Positions 26,761 through 35,320 of a stretch of 64,000 bases of DNA are shown here, piece after piece. Within the stretch, counting starts at the first letter, position 1. Each line of letters starts with the position of its first letter. The stretch comes from Pseudonocardia halophobica (lineage in GTDB: Bacteria; Actinomycetota; Actinomycetes; Mycobacteriales; Pseudonocardiaceae): NCBI RefSeq assembly GCF_027922425.1, contig NZ_BSFQ01000013.1, forward strand, positions 120,718-184,717, written 5' to 3'. Under the pieces are notes generated by a model. It had not been told where the DNA came from, made no database searches, and saw nothing but the letters and a program-made list of their open reading frames with translations. A program made the position numbers and the translations under genes.

Positions 26761-28301
26761 CAGGCCCCGCTCGACTTGTTCAGGAAGGCGACCTTCGGCT
26801 TGCCGAGCAAGCTCGCGGTGTAGCCGGTGACTGCCGTCGAGTACGCCGTGACGTCGCCGCGGAAGTAGAGCGGGGCGTACGGGGCGAAGTCGGCGATCAG
26901 CTTGTCCGCCTGCGCGTAGGCCGCGGCGCGCTGCGCGGTGTCCTCCGTCGCGACCGCCTGGGCGAGGACCTGGTCGAGTCCCGGGATCGCCACCTTGCCG
27001 GGGTTCTGGTAGCTGTTCTGGGCGAAGAGCCGGTTGTAGGTCTGGCCGGGGTCGGGTCGACCGGACCATCCGTACTGCGCGGCGTTGGTGCCCTGCTTCT
27101 CGAAGTACAGCGAGACGCCCTGGTTGGTGTCCATCGACTGGACCTTGTAGTCGATGCCGATCTCCGCGAGCTGCGAGCGGATGATCTCGTTGCGCCGGAT
27201 CTCCAAGGGCGAGGCGGTCGCCACGGTGGTCAGAGTGACCCCGCCCGCGTACCCCGCCTCGGCCATGAGCTGCTTCGCCTTGGCGACGTCGTGCGGCCAT
27301 ACGGAGTCGTTGGCCTTGTCGTAGGCCCAGTGCGAGGTGGGCAGCGGCTGACGGGCAGGCTCGCCCTGGCCGTTCACGGTGCCCTGGATGATGTCGTCGC
27401 GGTCGAGGGCGAGGTTGATCGCCTGGCGCACCCGGACGTCGTCGAGCGGCTTCTGCGCCAGGTTGAAGTAGATCATGTCGAAGTAGAGCCCGACGGGGCT
27501 CTCGACGGTGAGCTTGCCGCTGTTCCGCAGCTGCGGGATGTCGTTGGCGTCGAGGGCGTCGGCGAAGTCGATCTGCCCGGAGAGCAGCGCGTTGGCCGCG
27601 GCCTTGGGATCGGTGATGATCCGCATCTCCAGGTTCTCCATGGGCGGCGGCGTCCCGTAGTAGTTCGGGTTCCGCTTGAGCACGAGCCGATCGCCGGGGC
27701 TGTAGCTGACCAGCGTGTAGGGGCCGGCACCGACCGGCTTCTGGGCGAAGTCGGCGTTCGCGGCGGTCGGGCCGACGATCATGCCCGCGCGGTCCGCGAG
27801 GACGAGGACGAGCGAGGTGTCCGGGGTCTTCTCCTTGATCACGACGGTCGTCGGGTCGGGTGCCTCGACCCCGGCGACGTTCGACAGGTCGGCCTTGTTC
27901 GTCTGGGTCTGGTAGCGCTCCAGGCTGGCCTTCACGGCGTTGGCGTCCAACGGGCTGCCGTCGGAGAACTTCAGTCCCGGCCGGAGCTTCAACCGGAGGG
28001 TGGTGGGGTCGGTGAAGCTCCAGGACTCCGCGAGTCCGGGGGTGGCGACGAGTGTCTTCGGGTCGAACTCCACCAGGGTCGCGTAGATCGGGTAGAGCGA
28101 CACGTGGTCGGTGCCCGACGGGCCCGCCTGTGGGTCGAGCGAGGACGGGTTGTTGCTGACGGCGACGGTCAGCGTGGTGGCGGTGGTGCCACCGCCTTGC
28201 GCCGGTGCGCCACAAGCAGCCGTCACGAGGAGGGCCACGCCCAACAGGCCGAGCAGCGCGCGCCTGACGACAGCGGACGCCGTTGTCCGGTACAGGGTCA
28301 C
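26760..28301 (-). CDS. ABC transporter substrate-binding lipoprotein (SBP family 5)
   Basis: The 513-residue extracytoplasmic receptor of the peptide/nickel-type importer has a type II signal with lipobox VTAAC (Cys30), so it is a lipoprotein anchored outside the membrane. The mature part follows the family: NNPSSLDPQAGPSGTDH, LAESWSF and LRPGLKFSDGSPLDANAV, then GAGPYTL. The GTG start at 28301 is chosen for the AAAGG ribosome site and signal peptide. Family 5 proteins bind peptides, nickel chelates, opines, sugars or drugs; the downstream CoA genes point to a carboxylic acid or amide ligand. Confidence 0.9.
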   Translation of the reverse strand: MTLYRTTASAVVRRALLGLLGVALLVTAACGAPAQGGGTTATTLTVAVSNNPSSLDPQAGPSGTDHVSLYPIYATLVEFDPKTLVATPGLAESWSFTDPTTLRLKLRPGLKFSDGSPLDANAVKASLERYQTQTNKADLSNVAGVEAPDPTTVVIKEKTPDTSLVLVLADRAGMIVGPTAANADFAQKPVGAGPYTLVSYSPGDRLVLKRNPNYYGTPPPMENLEMRIITDPKAAANALLSGQIDFADALDANDIPQLRNSGKLTVESPVGLYFDMIYFNLAQKPLDDVRVRQAINLALDRDDIIQGTVNGQGEPARQPLPTSHWAYDKANDSVWPHDVAKAKQLMAEAGYAGGVTLTTVATASPLEIRRNEIIRSQLAEIGIDYKVQSMDTNQGVSLYFEKQGTNAAQYGWSGRPDPGQTYNRLFAQNSYQNPGKVAIPGLDQVLAQAVATEDTAQRAAAYAQADKLIADFAPYAPLYFRGDVTAYSTAVTGYTASLLGKPKVAFLNKSSGA

Positions 28302-29305
28302 GATCGAGCCTTTCGGAGGAGGGACGACGGGAGCGGGACAGCCGGGTCCGCTGTCGCGGACCGCGGTTCGAGCAGGTGGCAGGCGGCCGAGTGGGCCGGC
28401 GACACCGGGACGACGGCGGGCTCGACCTGCGGGCAGCCGTCGACCGCCACCGGGCAGCGCGGGTGGAACCGGCAGCCGGTGGGCGGGTTCGCCGGGTCGG
28501 GGATCTCCCCGCGGACCGGTCGTTCGGCCCCGCCGCCCGGGTGTGCGCCGGGCAGGGAGGACAGCAGCCCCTGTGTGTAGGGGTGTTGCGGGTCGACGAG
28601 CACGTCCCGCGCGGGACCCGACTCGACGACCTGGCCGAGGTAGAGCACCGCCACCCGGTCGGCGACGTAGGGCAGCAGGGCGATGTCGTGGGTGATGAAG
28701 ACGTACGTCAGGTCGCGCTCCGCGCGGAGCTCCACGAGCAGGTTCACGATCTCGGCCTGCAGGGAGACGTCGAGCGCGGACACGGCCTCGTCGCAGATCA
28801 CCAGGCGCGGCTTCGAGATCAGCGCCCGCGCGATGGCGACCCGCTGCCGCTGCCCGCCGGACAGCTGGTGCGGGAACCGCTCCTGGAGCGGTCCCTCCAG
28901 GCCGACCCGGTCGAGCATCGCCGCGGCCCGGTCGCGGGCCTGCCGCGCCGACGTCCCCGCGACGGCGAGCGGCTCGGCCACCGACTCCCGGACCCGCCAG
29001 CGCGGGTCGAGCGAAGACCCCGCGTCCTGCGGGACGAACTGCATGCGGTGCCGCTCCCGCCGGAGGGCGGCGCCGCGGAGCGACGCCCAGTCCAGGCCGT
29101 CGAACTCGACGGATCCGGCGGCCACGGGAACGAGCCGGAGCAGCGCGCTCGCGATGGTCGACTTCCCGGACCCGGACTCGCCGATCACGGCGAGGGTCTC
29201 GCCCTGGTGCAGGTCGAGGTCGACGTGGTCGACGGCGCGGAGGCGGCCACGGCCGACCCGGTAGTCGACCGTCAGGCCACGGGTGCGGAGCAGCGGGGCG
29301 CTCAC
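28298..29305 (-). CDS. ABC transporter ATP-binding protein (OppF/DppF type)
   Basis: The 335-residue ATPase has Walker A GESGSGKST (42-50), Q-loop FVPQDAGSSLDPRW, signature LSGGQRQRVAIARAL and Walker B LVICDEAVSALD. A C-terminal OppF domain carries the cysteine-containing motif CRFHPRCPVAVDGC. The GTG start at 29305 overlaps the OppD-type stop (GTGA). It works with the OppD-type ATPase as a heterodimer. Confidence 0.92.
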   Translation of the reverse strand: MSAPLLRTRGLTVDYRVGRGRLRAVDHVDLDLHQGETLAVIGESGSGKSTIASALLRLVPVAAGSVEFDGLDWASLRGAALRRERHRMQFVPQDAGSSLDPRWRVRESVAEPLAVAGTSARQARDRAAAMLDRVGLEGPLQERFPHQLSGGQRQRVAIARALISKPRLVICDEAVSALDVSLQAEIVNLLVELRAERDLTYVFITHDIALLPYVADRVAVLYLGQVVESGPARDVLVDPQHPYTQGLLSSLPGAHPGGGAERPVRGEIPDPANPPTGCRFHPRCPVAVDGCPQVEPAVVPVSPAHSAACHLLEPRSATADPAVPLPSSLLRKARS

Positions 29306-30306
29306 CGGACCCCCGCACCGGCGACGACGACGGAGTCGCGCGGGTCCGACGCGCGGACGCACCGCACGCTCCGGTCGGGTCCGAGGGCGACGAGCTCCTG
29401 GGGCCCGGCGCACTCCTCGCGCGCCTCCCGGCACCGCGGCCGGAACAGGCACCCCTCGGGCGACGCCGACGGCGACGGCACCCGGCCGGGGATGACGTCG
29501 AGCTGTTCGCCCCAGCCGTCCACCCGCGGGCGGGCGGCCATCAGCCGGCTCGTGTACGGGTGGCTCGGCCGGTCGAGGACGCGTGCGGTGGGCCCGATCT
29601 CGACGACCTCACCGGCGTACATGGTCACGACGTCGTCGCACACCGCGCCGACCGCCCCGAGATCGTGCGTGATCAGCAGGACGGACATGCCCTCGTCGTC
29701 GCAGAGGGTCCGGAGCAGGCGGAGGATCTGCGCCTGGATGGTCAGGTCGAGGGCCGTCGTCGGTTCGTCGGCCACGAGCAGGCGCGGCCGGCAGGCGATG
29801 GCCGCGGCGATCATCGCCCGCTGCCGCAGACCGCCCGACAGCTCGTGCGGGTACCGGCGGTACCGGCCCGCCGGGTCCGGCATCCCCACGCGGGCGAGCA
29901 CGTCGATCGCCTTGTCGCGCGCGGAGCGGCGGTCCAGTCCTTCGTGGACCCGGATCGTCTCGGTGACCTGGGTGCCGATCGTGAGCAACGGGTTCAGGGC
30001 CGTCATCGGGTCCTGGAAGATCATCCCGACCAGCGAGCCACGGAGCCGGTCGGCCGCCGCGGGGGAGAGGTGCAAGAGGTCGGTGTCGCCGAAACGGGCC
30101 CCGCCGCCGATCGTCGTCGTCGCCGGGTCGTGCAGACCCAGCAGGGCCAGCCCGGTCGCCGTCTTCCCGCTGCCCGATTCGCCGACGAGGCCGACCATGC
30201 GGCCGGCGCCGACGCGGAACGAGGCGTCCCGGACCGCGGCATGGGTGCCGGTGCGGGACCGGAAGACCACCGACAGGTGATCCACGACGAGGTCGTCGCC
30301 CGCCAT
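29302..30306 (-). CDS. ABC transporter ATP-binding protein (OppD/DppD type)
   Basis: The 334-residue ATPase has Walker A GESGSGKT (42-49), FQDPMTALNPLLT, signature LSGGLRQRA, Walker B LLVADEPTTALD and the C-terminal CLFRPRC motif. It is the first gene of the nine-gene operon; the ATG at 30306 has a strong GGAGGAGG site. The 246-bp gap to the divergent HpaB gene is locally AT-rich and holds its promoter. Confidence 0.92.
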   Translation of the reverse strand: MAGDDLVVDHLSVVFRSRTGTHAAVRDASFRVGAGRMVGLVGESGSGKTATGLALLGLHDPATTTIGGGARFGDTDLLHLSPAAADRLRGSLVGMIFQDPMTALNPLLTIGTQVTETIRVHEGLDRRSARDKAIDVLARVGMPDPAGRYRRYPHELSGGLRQRAMIAAAIACRPRLLVADEPTTALDLTIQAQILRLLRTLCDDEGMSVLLITHDLGAVGAVCDDVVTMYAGEVVEIGPTARVLDRPSHPYTSRLMAARPRVDGWGEQLDVIPGRVPSPSASPEGCLFRPRCREAREECAGPQELVALGPDRSVRCVRASDPRDSVVVAGAGVR

Positions 30307-30445
30307 TGGGCCTCCTCCATGATCTCAATCACTTCAGACTTTAAAGATATTGGTTCAGGAGTTGAGGACTGTCAACGGGGGCATCGACGACGCCGTGCGG
30401 GTCCTCGGCGACGGGACGCACGTCGGCACTTCGTCGAAGGAGTCG

Positions 30446-30474
30446 TTGACACTCTGTCAAACGCTACGTAGAAC
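30446..30474 (+). promoter_or_regulatory. Promoter with palindrome over the -35 box
   Basis: TTGACA (30446-30451), a 17-bp spacer and TAGAAC (30469-30474) form a good sigma-70-type promoter about 80 bp before the HpaB start. The -35 box is half of the perfect palindrome TTGACA-CTC-TGTCAA (30446-30460). A related GTTGA-N6-TCAAC repeat lies at 30361-30376. Repressor binding here would block the promoter; candidates are the nearby TetR, IclR or LLM-MarR proteins. Confidence 0.6.
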
Positions 30475-30552
30475 AGGGGTCGAGGTGCGCCACCGGTGAT
30501 CGCGGCCGGTCGTCGCGTCCAGCCGCCGACCGACGGAGCGAGGAGCTGTCCC

Positions 30553-31938
30553 GTGCTGACCGGTGAGGAGTACCTCGCGTCCCTGAACGACGGGCGCGTC
30601 ACCTTCTTCGAGGGCGAGGAGGTGAAGAACATCCCCGAGCACCCGGTCATGGGCACCGCGGCGCAGCTGACCGCGGCGACGTACGACCGGTTCCACAACC
30701 CGGAGCCGGGGGCGGTCAATCTGCTGATGACCCCGCCCCGCAGCCCCGGGGACCTGCGGGACCTGATCCCGGTGCTGAGCGAGGCGGACATCGTCACGCG
30801 GGTGACCTTCGGGTCACTGATGGCGCTGCTCACCGCGGCGGACCGGCTGGCGGAGGCGGGGGCCGGGCACGTCGACGCGATCCTCGGCTACCACGACCAG
30901 GCGAAGCGCACCGACATCCGGATCACGGAGTGCATCACCGACGCGAAGGGCGACCGGGGCCGGCCGCCGCAGGGGCAGACGGACCCCGACGCCTACGTGC
31001 GCGTGGTCGACCGGTGCGACGAGGGCGTCGTCGTTCGCGGGGCGAAGCTGCACATCACCGGCGCCTCCTACGGCCACGACCTGATGGTCATGCCGACCAA
31101 GCGGATGAGCGCCGAGGCCGGGGACTACTCGATCGCGTGCGCGATCCCGGTCAACGCGCCCGGCGTCCGCATCATCAACTCCTCCTACGCCCCGCGGGGC
31201 GAGGACGTGCGGCACTTCCCGCACACCAGCCACGACCACATGCCGGACGGGTTCGTGGTGTTCGACGACGTGTTCGTGCCCCGTGACCGGGTCTTCCTCG
31301 ACGGGGACCCGCAGTACGCCGCGGTGTTCGCGCACTCGCTCGGGCTGTGGGAGCGCATCGGCGGGGTGTCGCAGATGACCCGCAACGCCGAGCTGCTCGT
31401 GGGGTTCGCGCACCTGATCGCCGACGCGAACGGGCTGCTCGGGGTGGCGCACATCAAGGACAAGCTCGCCGAGATGATCATCCACGCCACGATGCTGCGG
31501 GCCGGCCTCGAGGCCGCGCTGCACAACGCCGTCGTGACCCCGCAGGGCTTCGTGCACCCGAACGAGCTCTACACGAACGCCGCCAAGTACCAGGGTGCGG
31601 CGAACTACAGCCTCATGGTCCGGCACCTGCACGACATCGCGGGCGGGTCGCTGCTCACCGCGCCCACCATCGGTGACCTGGAGAACCCGCAGACCGGCGG
31701 GGACGTCCGCAAGTACATGCAGGGCCGCTCGGGTGTGCCGGCGGAGAACCGGCTGCGGATCTTCCACGCGATCCGCGACCACACCGCCGACGCGTACGGC
31801 GGCTGGCACGCCGCGACGAACGTGCTGTCCGGCGGCGGCCTGTACGCCCAGCGGATCGTGGCGTCGAACCACTTCGACATCGAGGCCGCCCGCGCGATGG
31901 CCCTCGCCGACGCCGGTATCGAGCACTGGTCGGCGTGA
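30553..31938 (+). CDS. 4-hydroxyphenylacetate 3-hydroxylase (HpaB) family protein
   Basis: The 461-residue protein has the acyl-CoA-dehydrogenase-like fold of HpaB, two-component FADH2-dependent monooxygenases that hydroxylate phenols. Visible blocks are LTGEEYLASLNDGR at the N-terminus, RITECITDAKGDRGRPP, HITGASYGHDLMVMPTK and the long helical C-terminal half ending in a GGW/GGG segment. Cysteines that bind the Fe-S cluster of the related 4-hydroxybutyryl-CoA dehydratase are absent, favouring a monooxygenase. The GTG at 30553 follows GAGGAG. No flavin reductase partner (HpaC) is next to it. Confidence 0.85.
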   Translation: MLTGEEYLASLNDGRVTFFEGEEVKNIPEHPVMGTAAQLTAATYDRFHNPEPGAVNLLMTPPRSPGDLRDLIPVLSEADIVTRVTFGSLMALLTAADRLAEAGAGHVDAILGYHDQAKRTDIRITECITDAKGDRGRPPQGQTDPDAYVRVVDRCDEGVVVRGAKLHITGASYGHDLMVMPTKRMSAEAGDYSIACAIPVNAPGVRIINSSYAPRGEDVRHFPHTSHDHMPDGFVVFDDVFVPRDRVFLDGDPQYAAVFAHSLGLWERIGGVSQMTRNAELLVGFAHLIADANGLLGVAHIKDKLAEMIIHATMLRAGLEAALHNAVVTPQGFVHPNELYTNAAKYQGAANYSLMVRHLHDIAGGSLLTAPTIGDLENPQTGGDVRKYMQGRSGVPAENRLRIFHAIRDHTADAYGGWHAATNVLSGGGLYAQRIVASNHFDIEAARAMALADAGIEHWSA

Positions 31939-32229
31939 GCCCGCGCCTCGCCCCGGTCCCGCCCGGCGACCGGATGCGCACCGACCTGCAGCGCGGCGCG
32001 GAGCCGCTGAACATCTTCCGCACGCTCGCCCACAACCCCGAGCTCATGGACAAGGCGGTGTCGCTGGGAAACCGGTTCCGGTTCAAGGGGTACCGGCTCG
32101 ACCCGCGGGCGCGCGAGATCATGATCCTGCGCAGTGCCCGGCGCACCGGCTCGGTCCACGAGTTCGGCCAGCACACGATCATCGGCCGGAAGACGGGCTT
32201 GTCCGAGGCCGAGATCGCCCGGCTCACCC
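31935..32229 (+). pseudogene. Carboxymuconolactone decarboxylase family, N-terminal half only
   Basis: A GTG overlapping the HpaB stop (GTGA) opens a reading frame matching the first about 98 residues of the family: PLNIFRTLAHNPELMDKA, REIMILRSARRTGSVHEFGQH and IIGRKTGLSEAEIARLT. Similarity then ends abruptly at about 32228, where full-length relatives continue for another 80-90 residues. What follows in the DNA is the middle of an SDR gene in another frame, so this half-gene is the left side of a deletion junction. The open frame continues as nonsense to 33050. Confidence 0.75.
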
Positions 32230-32853
32230 GACGCCGCGGGTCTCGACGCGTGCCGGTCCGCGGTCGACCGGGCGGTCGCCGGGCTCGGACCGCTCGACGT
32301 CGTGGTGTGCAACGTCGGGATCGGGGGCGGCGGACCGATCGGCCGCCAGACCGTGGAGCAGTACGACCTCGCGATGGACGTCAACGTGCGCAGCCACTGG
32401 GTGACGGCCGAGCGGGCGCTGCCGGGGATGGTCGAGCGCGGGCGCGGGGCGTTCCTGTTCGTCGGCTCGGTCGCCGGCGCCTGGAGCAACGGGTTCGCGC
32501 TGAGCTACGAGACGTCGAAGGCGGCCCAGCTCGCGCTCGCCCGCCACATCGCGGTCCGCTTCGGCAGCCGCGGGATCCGCGCGAACACCGTCGTGCTGGG
32601 CCTCATCGCGTCGGCCATGTCCCGGCGGGAGCAGGGCACGGACGGCGGCACCCTCGGCTGGCGGGCCGCACTGCCCGCGCTCGCCCGGCAGGGCTCACCG
32701 GAGGAGGCCGCGGCGGCCGTGGCCTTCCTGGCGTCGGACGACGCCGCGTACGTGACCGGGACCGAGCTCGTCGTCGACGGCGGGTTGACCTGCCGGAGCC
32801 CGGACTCGCTGTTCCGCGGCCGGGACGCCGTCGCCGCGCCACCGGGCGGCTGA
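32230..32853 (+). pseudogene. Short-chain dehydrogenase, C-terminal part only
   Basis: From DAAGLDACRSAVDRAVAG onward the frame encodes the SDR core: DVVVCNVGIGGG, the catalytic region VGSVAGAWSNGFALSYETSK (Ser, Tyr-x3-Lys), IRANTVVLG and the C-terminal YVTGTELVVDGGL. The first roughly 65 residues, with the nucleotide-binding GxxxGxG loop, are missing. It is +1 relative to the preceding gene half, so no fusion protein is made. Internal GTG starts exist, but the product could not bind NAD(P)H normally. Confidence 0.75.
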
Positions 32854-32908
32854 GCCGGTGGCCGGCCGGCTGTACGGTGGCGCTCGCGTGCGGGGAGAGG
32901 AGGCGGTC

Positions 32909-33520
32909 GTGCCGGATCCAGCGGCGGACGGACCGGACCCCGGGAAGGGCCGCAGGGGCCGCCCGGCGCAGTCGCGGGCGGCGACCGAGCAGCTCCTCGT
33001 CGACGCCGCCGTCGACCTGCTCCGCGAACGGGGCGTGCTCGACGGGATGAACCTGCGCGAGATCGCCGATCTCGCCGACGTCCACCGGGCGCTGGTCTAC
33101 CACTACTTCGGGTCCCGCCAGGAGCTGCTGCGCGCCGCGGCCAAGCGGGAGATCGCGCGGCCCCGGGACGAGGTGCCCGGCGAGGCCGACATGGACACGG
33201 CGGAGTGGCTCACCACGTCGTTGGGGGCGTCGCTGCGGTACCGGGAGGCGATCCGGCTGATCGTCCTGCTCGTCCTCGACCACGACCGCACGGTCCGCAC
33301 GCTCACCACGCGCCGCGCGACCATGGGCCGCCTCGACCCGGAGCCGGCCGTCGACGACCCCGCCGCGCTGTACGCCGTCTACGCCTCGATGTCCTACGGC
33401 TTCGGGCTGCTGTCGGAGCGGTTCGCCGACGAGCTCGGGATCGAGCCCGAGGACCTCGAACACCGGTTCCTCGACGTCGCCTCCCGGATGTTCGCCGCGG
33501 TCGCGACGGACACGCCCTGA
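32909..33520 (+). CDS. TetR family transcriptional regulator
   Basis: The 203-residue protein has a basic N-terminus (GKGRRGRPAQSRAATEQLL) and a TetR HTH near residues 40-75 (MNLREIADLADVHRALVYHYFGSRQELL, described). The C-terminal ligand domain is divergent. The GTG at 32909 follows GGAGG. It lies behind the broken SDR gene and ahead of an IclR regulator, so it may have controlled the HpaB operon. Possible operator: the palindrome at 30446-30460. Confidence 0.85.
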   Translation: MPDPAADGPDPGKGRRGRPAQSRAATEQLLVDAAVDLLRERGVLDGMNLREIADLADVHRALVYHYFGSRQELLRAAAKREIARPRDEVPGEADMDTAEWLTTSLGASLRYREAIRLIVLLVLDHDRTVRTLTTRRATMGRLDPEPAVDDPAALYAVYASMSYGFGLLSERFADELGIEPEDLEHRFLDVASRMFAAVATDTP

Positions 33521-33599
33521 GACCACGGACCACGGACGACGCGAGGTCCGGGCGAGGCCTCGTGCATGCTGTCACGACGTCGTCGAGGTCGGGGGTGCA

Positions 33600-34367
33600 G
33601 TGAGCGTGGCCGAACCAGCGGGTCTCGCCGGCGGGAGCCAGCGGGAGGGCCGGGACCTGCAGGTCCTCGCCCGCTTCACGCGGGTCCTCGAGCTGTTCGA
33701 CCACGAGCGCTCGCGGATCGACCTCGCCTACGCCACCTCGCAGCTCGGCCTGAACCGCTCGACGACCTACCGCTACCTCGCCGCGATGGTGAAGCACGGG
33801 CTGCTGACCCACAGCCCCGGGCAGGGCTACGCGCTCGGCCCCACACTGTCGAGGGTCGGGCTGCTCGCCCTCGACCGACTTCCGCTGCTCGACCGCGCCG
33901 ACCCGGTCATGGGGCGGCTCTCCGAGGCCGTCGGCGAGACGTCCGTGCTGTCGATCTGGGGCGGCCGGGGACCGCTCGTGGCCCGCGTGCACGACGAGCA
34001 GAGCCGGTTCATCAGGATCTCGGTCGCCGTCGGATCGACGCTCCCGATCGTGACCGCGCAGGGGCAGATGTTCCTCGCCCACCTGACCGACGAGCGTGCC
34101 CTCCGCCGCGCCCTCGAGGGCCTGGACGAGACCGTGCGGGACGCCCTGCTGGCCAAGCGGCCCGAGATCCGCCGCTCGGGCATCGCCATCAGCGACGCGT
34201 CGGGCGACGGGCTGCGCGGGATCGCCGCGCCCATCCACGGGGTCGACGGCTCGTTGACAGCCACCATCGCGCTGATCGGCACCATCAGCCGGATGCCCCA
34301 GGACAAGGACGACGCGCGGGTCACCGCGCTCCTGCAGGCCGCGCAGACACTGTCCGACCCGGAGTAG
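33600..34367 (+). CDS. IclR family transcriptional regulator
   Basis: The 255-residue protein has an N-terminal winged helix (about 22-80: FDHERSRIDLAYATSQL, LNRSTTYRYLAAM) and a C-terminal IclR effector domain (about 85-245). The effector domain includes VGSTLPIVTAQGQMFLAHL, where relatives have a GxxxPLxxTAxGxA pattern. Start GTG at 33600, with another GTG 6 bp later. It converges on the GntR gene across a hairpin. IclR proteins typically control aromatic or glyoxylate catabolism. Confidence 0.88.
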   Translation: MSVAEPAGLAGGSQREGRDLQVLARFTRVLELFDHERSRIDLAYATSQLGLNRSTTYRYLAAMVKHGLLTHSPGQGYALGPTLSRVGLLALDRLPLLDRADPVMGRLSEAVGETSVLSIWGGRGPLVARVHDEQSRFIRISVAVGSTLPIVTAQGQMFLAHLTDERALRRALEGLDETVRDALLAKRPEIRRSGIAISDASGDGLRGIAAPIHGVDGSLTATIALIGTISRMPQDKDDARVTALLQAAQTLSDPE

Positions 34368-34394
34368 CGCGCGCCTCAGCGGCCGATCGATGCG

Positions 34395-34431
34395 GCCCGG
34401 GCACGACGATCGTCCCGAGGGGTGCCCGGGC
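34395..34431. terminator. Hairpin between convergent iclR-type and gntR-type genes
   Basis: GCCCGGGCAC (34395-34404) and its exact complement GTGCCCGGGC (34422-34431) form a 10-bp GC stem with a 17-nt loop in the 75-bp gap between two converging stops. Position and symmetry suit a bidirectional terminator. No T-tract is seen on either side. Confidence 0.6.
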
Positions 34432-34442
34432 GCACGCGACGC

Positions 34443-35159
34443 TCAGGTCTCCCGCAGCAGCCCGACGTCCGAGACCGAGGCGATGTGCCGGGACATCGTG
34501 CGGGCGGCCGCCTCCGCGTCGCCGGCCCGGATGGCCGCGGCGACGGCGCGGTGCGCCCGGAGCGATTCCTCCGGCCGTCCGGGCTGCGCCAGCGACTCGA
34601 CCCGGGACTCACGGATCAGCTCGGAGATCTCGGCCATCAGGTCGCCGAGCAGGCCCGAGTGCGCGGCCGCGGTCACGGCGGCGTGGAAACGCTCGTCGCC
34701 GCTCGTGCCGCGCTCACCCCGTTCGATCTCGCGTTCCATGTGCGCCAACGCCTCGTCGATCACGGCGAGGTCGTGGTCGTCCCGGCGCGCCGCCGCGAGG
34801 GCGGCCAGCTTGACCTCCATCGCCTCGCGCGCCTCGATGACCTCCTGCAGCCGGCGGCGGCGGGCCCGCAGGGCGGTGAGCACCTGTCTGCCGGGCGGGA
34901 TGTCGAGGATGACGGCCCCGTCCCCGTGCCGGACGTCGACCACGCCCTGCACCTCCAGCGCCACCAGGGCCTGGCTGACCGAGGCCCGGCTGACCTGCAG
35001 CTGCGTGGCCAGCTCCCGTTCGGCGGGGAGGCGGTCGCCGACCGCCAGCCCCTCCTCGGCGATGTACTCGAGCAACTGCCCGACGAGCTGTTCGTACAGG
35101 CGGGGGCGACTCATCGGGCGCAACGCCCCCGAGCGCGGCGCGCCGCTCCTCACCGCCAT
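34443..35159 (-). CDS. GntR family (FadR/FCD-type) regulator
   Basis: The 238-residue protein has a GntR winged helix near 20-85 (YEQLVGQLLEYIAEEGLAVGDRLPAERELA, described; then SRASVSQALVALEVQG and RHGDGAVI). An all-helical FCD ligand domain follows (about 95-230, with REAMEVKLAALAAARR and HAAVTAAAHSGLL). It is divergent from the MatC-type transporter gene; the 161-bp gap contains a 21-bp palindrome (35211-35231). In rhizobia a GntR protein (MatR) controls matABC in a similar layout. Confidence 0.88.
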   Translation of the reverse strand: MAVRSGAPRSGALRPMSRPRLYEQLVGQLLEYIAEEGLAVGDRLPAERELATQLQVSRASVSQALVALEVQGVVDVRHGDGAVILDIPPGRQVLTALRARRRRLQEVIEAREAMEVKLAALAAARRDDHDLAVIDEALAHMEREIERGERGTSGDERFHAAVTAAAHSGLLGDLMAEISELIRESRVESLAQPGRPEESLRAHRAVAAAIRAGDAEAAARTMSRHIASVSDVGLLRET

Positions 35160-35210
35160 CGACCACCCCCACGTCTTGACACCACGGGCAGCATACTCCA
35201 GTCTCAGTGA

Positions 35211-35231
35211 CTCAGTGGCTAGTCCACTGAG
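35211..35231. promoter_or_regulatory. Palindrome in the gntR-matC divergent promoter
   Basis: CTCAGTGG (35211-35218), spacer CTAGT, CCACTGAG (35224-35231): perfect 8-bp arms. An extra half-site CTCAGTGA lies directly upstream at 35203-35210, and TTGACA is at 35176-35181. The site lies between the divergent starts and is the likely operator of the adjacent GntR-type regulator. Confidence 0.65.
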
Positions 35232-35320
35232 CCTCTGCTCCTCCTCCGGGCCGTCGGTGACGTCCGCGGGGAGGAGCAGGACCCGTCCTTCCGGTCACCG
35301 TCGATCAGAAAGCACACACC

